Assembly (NCBI GenBank): GCA_937944095.1
Contig: CALEAC010000116.1
Location: forward strand, 1-35,054
Direction of reading: 5' to 3'
Length of the DNA: 35,054 bases
Origin: an uncultured Saprospiraceae bacterium
GTDB taxonomy: Bacteria; Bacteroidota; Bacteroidia; Chitinophagales; Saprospiraceae
The position numbers and the translations under genes are program-made. This document shows, piece by piece, positions 30,578-35,054 of this stretch (positions are counted from its first letter, which is position 1; each line of letters begins with the position of its first letter). A model generated the notes under the pieces. It ran no database searches. It was not told where the DNA came from and worked only from the letters and a program-made list of their open reading frames with translations.

Positions 30578-32272
30578 ATGTCAGAAGTCTCCAAAAAAAC
30601 GACCAGAGCTCAAATCTCAAGAGCCGCTATCCAACGACTTAGTATAGCGATGAGACACCTACTGATTAGAGGTTCATACAAGCCACTAGGGATATCAGGA
30701 GAAGCGATGATCAAGGCAATGCTAGACCTCGAACCAGAGATATATGGCACCATAGCTGATCCGGAAAAAGTCGAACTCAATGGCCTGCTGTATATTTTTC
30801 AGAGATTACCGCAAGGGATCGAAGAGTGCCGATATATTAGGTTAATCAGTAAAGAAGGCTATGAGTCGTCTTCATTCAAAGCCATCGTGCCAGCCAAACG
30901 TAGGCGTAATTGCTTTAGGATAGATGTGACAGAGATGAAGATAGAGATGACTAGAGGTAGAAGTGATGTGTATGACGTGCTGACTCATCTTACCTTTATG
31001 TACATAGAGGCAGAGAAGATTAGAAGAAATGCATTAGACCATAAGGGTCGGAAAAGAAGGGAGTGGATCTTACTAGAAGAAAATATAAGTGCACTTGCAG
31101 CAAAAAAGAAGGTGGATGAAAAAGTGGGTTATTCTTATCTAAGTACACTCTTAGGAAGGACTTATGCTGAGACAGCAGAATTGGCCAAGGTATTCGCGTC
31201 TACGTCTAAAGTGAATAACCTCTTTAATATTGTCTACTGGTTAGGGCACCACAGCATACAAGAATTTCATGAGAATGAAGATAGAGAAATCAGCTTTTCT
31301 CCTGCATTAAGAGAGAAAATAGGTGAGCATCTCTACGGCACCATCTGGGCACAAAACCTCAAGAAGCTACTACATGACAACCAATTATTAGCTAGGCCAC
31401 TCCATATTATCAGTGCTAACCTGCATAGTGTCATGAATACACTTTTTGCTAGACCAGCACTTGGTAAGAATAAGAAAGGGGACAACTTCGATGCCCTCAT
31501 CGAAATGCTCTCAAAAAATGAAAATCAGAGCACAAGAGACAAGGTTACTAAGTATGCTAAACGTCATGGCATGCACGAACTCAACGATAAGTCAGGTACA
31601 AACATCGGGGTCCAAATTTTTGATTGCAACAAGATTAAGAAAGAAGACTTACCAGTAGCCTTACAAGCGACTTATGATAGCCAATTAAGTAAGAATGCAC
31701 TAATCGTTGTCATGGATTATGCTTTCGGAGAGCAAGCCTATGAATGCATGGATGAATTGCTCAAACCCTATGAGTTAGGCCAAGAAAAGATCCCACTGGA
31801 CGTCCAATCAATCAATATCATGGGTAAGGCTGGTATTCTAGCAGGAAATAAGGGAGACATCATGATCCCCAACGCCCATGTATTCGAAGGTAGTGCAGAT
31901 AATTATCCTGTACTTAATGCATTAAGCGCTGCTGATTTCGAAGATTCCGGTCTAGGTGTCTACTCGGGATCTATGATTACGGTGCTGGGTACCTCCCTAC
32001 AAAATCGTGATATCCTGAGGTATTTCCTGAAGTCATCATGGAAAGCGATCGGTTTAGAGATGGAGGGCGCCCATTATCAGAAGGCTATCCAAGCTGCTAG
32101 TCGCATAAGAGACAACATCAGTCAGAACGTTACAATCAGATATGCCTATTATGCTTCTGATAACCCTTTAGAGACTGGTAGCACGCTTGCTTCTGGAGGT
32201 CTCGGTGTAGAAGGCGTCAAGCCGACCTACGCCATTACTCACGCCATACTCAAAGGTGTTTTCCTGCAATAG
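30578..32272 (+). CDS. Uncharacterised protein with nucleoside phosphorylase-like C-terminal region (possibly the DUF6909 family)
   Basis: C-terminal IMGKAGILAGNKGDIMIPNAHVF and AIGLEMEGAHYQKAI resemble PNP/AMP-nucleosidase fold motifs; N-terminal ~330 aa not recognised. Confidence 0.6.
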   Translation: MSEVSKKTTRAQISRAAIQRLSIAMRHLLIRGSYKPLGISGEAMIKAMLDLEPEIYGTIADPEKVELNGLLYIFQRLPQGIEECRYIRLISKEGYESSSFKAIVPAKRRRNCFRIDVTEMKIEMTRGRSDVYDVLTHLTFMYIEAEKIRRNALDHKGRKRREWILLEENISALAAKKKVDEKVGYSYLSTLLGRTYAETAELAKVFASTSKVNNLFNIVYWLGHHSIQEFHENEDREISFSPALREKIGEHLYGTIWAQNLKKLLHDNQLLARPLHIISANLHSVMNTLFARPALGKNKKGDNFDALIEMLSKNENQSTRDKVTKYAKRHGMHELNDKSGTNIGVQIFDCNKIKKEDLPVALQATYDSQLSKNALIVVMDYAFGEQAYECMDELLKPYELGQEKIPLDVQSINIMGKAGILAGNKGDIMIPNAHVFEGSADNYPVLNALSAADFEDSGLGVYSGSMITVLGTSLQNRDILRYFLKSSWKAIGLEMEGAHYQKAIQAASRIRDNISQNVTIRYAYYASDNPLETGSTLASGGLGVEGVKPTYAITHAILKGVFLQ

Positions 32273-32324
32273 CGTCGATTATTCTCAATAAATAATAATT
32301 TTCAAGGATTTATTTTGACCAAAT

Positions 32325-32355
32325 TTTGGTACTCAGTCAAATAGTTGTATATTTA
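32325..32355 (+). promoter_or_regulatory. Candidate promoter for a ncRNA
   Basis: TTTG (32325-32328), 19-nt spacer, TATATTTA (32348-32355). Confidence 0.5.
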
Positions 32356-32360
32356 TACTA

Positions 32361-32574
32361 ATCAAACAATTATGTATGGTGTCACCATGCCGGATTCCGC
32401 AGGTCAGCGACCTGCACCCCAAAAGACATGTGGAATAATTCCTGTTTGGCCAGGTGTACGATTAATATCGATTACACAAAAAGTATAACAGACAAACAGG
32501 TAGTAATAGACCCAGATCTTTATTCCTGTTCTTAAAAAGAATCACGCCGAACTAGCTCCTAGTTCGGTTTTTTT
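32361..32574 (+). ncRNA. Candidate structured ncRNA, about 210 nt, next to the Abi gene
   Basis: Promoter-like element upstream, nested complementary arms (AAGACA/TGT-T-CTT, GGAATAA/TTATTCC, CCTGTTTG/CAAACAGG, GTGTA-CGAT/ATCG-TACAC), canonical terminator, no ORF. Confidence 0.5.
32547..32574 (+). terminator. Strong rho-independent terminator
   Basis: CCGAACTAG-CTC-CTAGTTCGG followed by TTTTTTT. Confidence 0.9.
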
Positions 32575-32725
32575 ATGGAAGAAAACTGTGTTCGAAGATT
32601 GCAATTATTGGAACGCTGTGTGTATTCAAAAAATAATTTCAATGCTATTCAATTTCTTGCAGAGTTGTCTTTATGATAATATTACAAATATTACGTGGTA
32701 ATATTTTGCACTCTGTAACAATGAG

Positions 32726-33667
32726 TCAATTTATAAACTTTTTCCAAAGCGCTTGTCCTTTCCAATTTTCAGGAAATCCCATATGATTTAGATCCACAAC
32801 CTCATATTTACTGAATAGGTCCATCAATTGATAACCATATTTACTGCATGGGTTCACAGATTCAAGACAATATATTATTGCACAGATGACGGCATAGACT
32901 TTAAGTTCTTTGTCCTTAGTATCTTTGTTTTTTTCTTCATTTTCCCATCTATCTATCCATGGTTTCTTTGGAGATTTGATCCAGGCTGGACTTATTGTTA
33001 GTTTCCTATTCCATAACCTACTATGGTGTGCACATATGTTCCTAACATATACAAAGGTTTCTACCCAAGAAATCAATACACTGTGATGGAGGCCAAAACT
33101 TTTGGCAATCGGTATTAGGTCTTTAAAGTCAGCTGTATTTTTTAAGATGCCTAGTAAGGAATTGAAAGTTAAGAGCTCAAAGGATTTCCATGAAGGAGGC
33201 ATAAACTGATTATAGTTTTTCTTGTATCTGACTATGAAATCTTGTTTAGTCTCATCTGAAGTGGTTGCTATTTTATTTAGCAGCTTAAGGTAGCCTTGAT
33301 AATTCTTAAACGCAGATGAATCCTCATACCAGAAACCTGAATTGTATTTAATCGAGAAATGATAAATTATCTGTGTTCTTATAGCGATTTCAATTTGCTC
33401 GATAGCCTGAAAAGTAATAGTACGGAAGTCGCTATCAAACTGATACAACTTAAACGCAGTATCAAAGGTGGCGCCGTCTTTGAAAATTTCGTCTTTCTTG
33501 GGCTCTGCCAATAAAGGGAACCAATAATTACTGAGACGGTTGTAACTTATGTAGGTTAGGATTTTTTCAGCTCTTTCCTCATTTAAAATGGAAAGATTTC
33601 TTTCTTTGAGCAGAGCCACTTGATTTCTGAAAGTCTTTGGTGTCTTTGTGTATTCTGTCTTGGCCAT
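32726..33667 (-). CDS. Abi family protein (Abi_2/AbiD-AbiF-like HEPN RNase)
   Basis: KTFRNQVALLKERNLSI...YISYNRLSNYWFPL...AIEQIEIAIRTQIIYHFS...FVYVRNICAHHSRLWNRKL with Rx4H HEPN motif RNICAH. ORF track starts at 33739, but MAKTEYTK at 33667 lies downstream of the predicted promoter. Confidence 0.9.
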   Translation of the reverse strand: MAKTEYTKTPKTFRNQVALLKERNLSILNEERAEKILTYISYNRLSNYWFPLLAEPKKDEIFKDGATFDTAFKLYQFDSDFRTITFQAIEQIEIAIRTQIIYHFSIKYNSGFWYEDSSAFKNYQGYLKLLNKIATTSDETKQDFIVRYKKNYNQFMPPSWKSFELLTFNSLLGILKNTADFKDLIPIAKSFGLHHSVLISWVETFVYVRNICAHHSRLWNRKLTISPAWIKSPKKPWIDRWENEEKNKDTKDKELKVYAVICAIIYCLESVNPCSKYGYQLMDLFSKYEVVDLNHMGFPENWKGQALWKKFIN

Positions 33668-33736
33668 GAGAGGTATAGATACAGAAAACCCCCAAAAAAT
33701 GCACATCGTAGAGAGGTCCGGGGGGTATTGATAACA

Positions 33737-33744
33737 CAAATATA
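33737..33744 (-). promoter_or_regulatory. -7 element of the Abi gene promoter
   Basis: Minus strand TATATTTG (exact TAnnTTTG); no clear -33 match. Confidence 0.45.
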
Positions 33745-33780
33745 CGCAATGAAGCTATACTATGTATTACTTTAATTTAC

Positions 33781-33938
33781 AATGAAAACTGTGTATCCTC
33801 AATCATACCAGTAGCTTAAAACTGACAAACGAAATTTGATTGATTTTCTAATTCTGATGGAAAAATGAACCATTAACCCTTAAAACACAAAGTTTTCATT
33901 GACATTCTGAACTACTGGTAAGGTAGCGGATACACAGT
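33781..33938. repeat. Multi-arm inverted-repeat region upstream of the Abi gene
   Basis: ACTGTGTATCC (33788-33798)/GGATACACAGT (33928-33938); TACCAGTAG (33806-33814)/CTACTGGTA (33912-33920); AATGAAAACT (33781-33790)/AGTTTTCATT (33891-33900). Confidence 0.75.
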
Positions 33939-34269
33939 AATAGAATAATAAGGAAATTACCACAGTCATAATAGACCCTAACGGTGGTCTGCTTTTTAAC
34001 AGATTCTTTTACTACGGGCTCCTTTACAAGAGGCTTAGCTACAAGAGCTAGTTGTTCTGCTTCTGCTACTGTGGCAAAGGATGCTGTTTGTCTATTAACT
34101 ATTGCTACCTCTTCTTTGATACTGAGGCTATTATTTCTTTACAAAAAAAGGATGCACATAATGCACCCCAAAATGACTAACACCCTTGATCTTTCGGAAA
34201 GATCCGTAAGTAGAATTTCCAGCATTGGAAAAATGGGGGTGTTGGTAAGGAGGGGTAAGCTTATAACTG

Positions 34270-34308
34270 AAAAAAGCTGGTATCCTTTTGTCTAGATACC
34301 AGCTTTTT
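34270..34308. terminator. Bidirectional terminator hairpin
   Basis: AAAAAGCTGGTATC/GATACCAGCTTTTT with 10-nt loop. Confidence 0.85.
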
Positions 34309-34318
34309 GATTTTTAAT

Positions 34319-35050
34319 TTAGTCCGTTTGTAGTTTACTAAGTAGTCTCAGGAATTCGATATAGAGCCAGACTATAGTGAATAGCAGTCCCATTCCGAAG
34401 AACCATTCGTAGTGTTTGGCAACTTGTGATTGCTCGCCTTTTTCGAAATTATCAAAATCCAAGAGTAGATTCAGCGCTGCAACACCTATGATAACGACAC
34501 TAATTCCAATACCAAGTGGTGTAGAGTCATGTATATAAGGGACTGTAAAGCCCGCAAATGACCCTATCCAACTAATCAGATAGACGATCATAATGGCGCC
34601 TACCGCCATGCTCACTGCCATTCTGAATTTCTTAGTGACTGGTATAATTCCAGTCTTATGTACAATCAACATAGACAACAAAGTTGCCAAGGTTAAGCTG
34701 ACTGCATGAAAAATTATATTGTCGTACTGAGCAGCAAATGCTACCGATAAGGTCCCGACGAAGAGGCCCTTCAGTATGGCATATAGTGGTGCCATTGTAG
34801 GTGCTAGATGTGGCTTCATCGAAGTGAAAAAGAAAACAGCAGCACCTCCTAGTGCGCCTATGGGCATGAATATTTGCATCGGAAAAGTGTAACTGTAAAC
34901 AGTCGTTATACCGAGTATTGCTACTAGAATAAGTGTCTTAGATACAGCACCACTCACTGTCATATGATCGGCTTCGATGAAGTGGCCTCCAGTTCTTTTT
35001 TTCTCAAGGCTTATAACCTTAGCTTTAGCTATGGCCTTATCATTGAGCAT
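34319..35050 (-). CDS. Bax inhibitor-1/YccA family membrane protein; start could lie beyond the right edge
   Basis: Seven-TM-like pattern; IFMPIGALGGAAVFFFTSMKPHLAPTMAPLYAILKGLFVG and LNLLLDFDNFE. Confidence 0.85.
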   Translation of the reverse strand: MLNDKAIAKAKVISLEKKRTGGHFIEADHMTVSGAVSKTLILVAILGITTVYSYTFPMQIFMPIGALGGAAVFFFTSMKPHLAPTMAPLYAILKGLFVGTLSVAFAAQYDNIIFHAVSLTLATLLSMLIVHKTGIIPVTKKFRMAVSMAVGAIMIVYLISWIGSFAGFTVPYIHDSTPLGIGISVVIIGVAALNLLLDFDNFEKGEQSQVAKHYEWFFGMGLLFTIVWLYIEFLRLLSKLQTD

Positions 35051-35054
35051 GGGG

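Noticed and set aside
33739-33984. Abi start at 33739 as given by the ORF track
   Set aside because: The first codons lie upstream of the predicted transcription start and do not resemble Abi_2 N-termini; MAKTEYTK at 33667 is preferred
1-35054. CRISPR array, tRNA, rRNA or prophage
   Set aside because: No regularly spaced repeats, tRNA cloverleaf-like segments, rRNA sequence or phage structural genes were noticed by eye; a tool scan would be needed to exclude small elements

Overview
The window looks like a chromosomal segment of a Bacteroidota/Saprospiria-type bacterium: four proteins carry T9SS C-terminal sorting domains and several promoters match TTTG-N19-21-TAnnTTTG. Most of it is ordinary. 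Housekeeping and stand-alone genes include a DEAD-box helicase tail, queG, DUF389, tadA, guaB, DCC, CBS, padR-pspC, pgm, pcm, DUF4197 and a Bax inhibitor-1-like gene. Four blocks deserve a second look. (1) Minus-strand operon 17730-23605: persulfide dioxygenase/double-rhodanese fusion, fused FeS-NrfD subunit, and a Tat-less molybdopterin oxidoreductase (SoeABC-like), with a consensus promoter and a 9-bp inverted repeat in its leader. (2) Operon 11651-17594: DUF4956, HlyD-like, TolC-like and CotH/lamin-tail/T9SS, with no exporter pump and no VTC gene. (3) Operon 25240-28857: a T9SS protein plus three tandem collagen-like paralogs. (4) Accessory island about 32280-34310: an Abi_2-type HEPN gene flanked by structured non-coding DNA, including a promoter-hairpins-terminator unit that looks like a ~210-nt ncRNA and a 150-bp multi-arm inverted repeat. 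Block 4 is the best candidate for an under-described system. A near-perfect 35-bp palindrome centred on the -33 element of a possibly leaderless padR promoter is also notable. All calls were made by reading the sequence; no database search was run.
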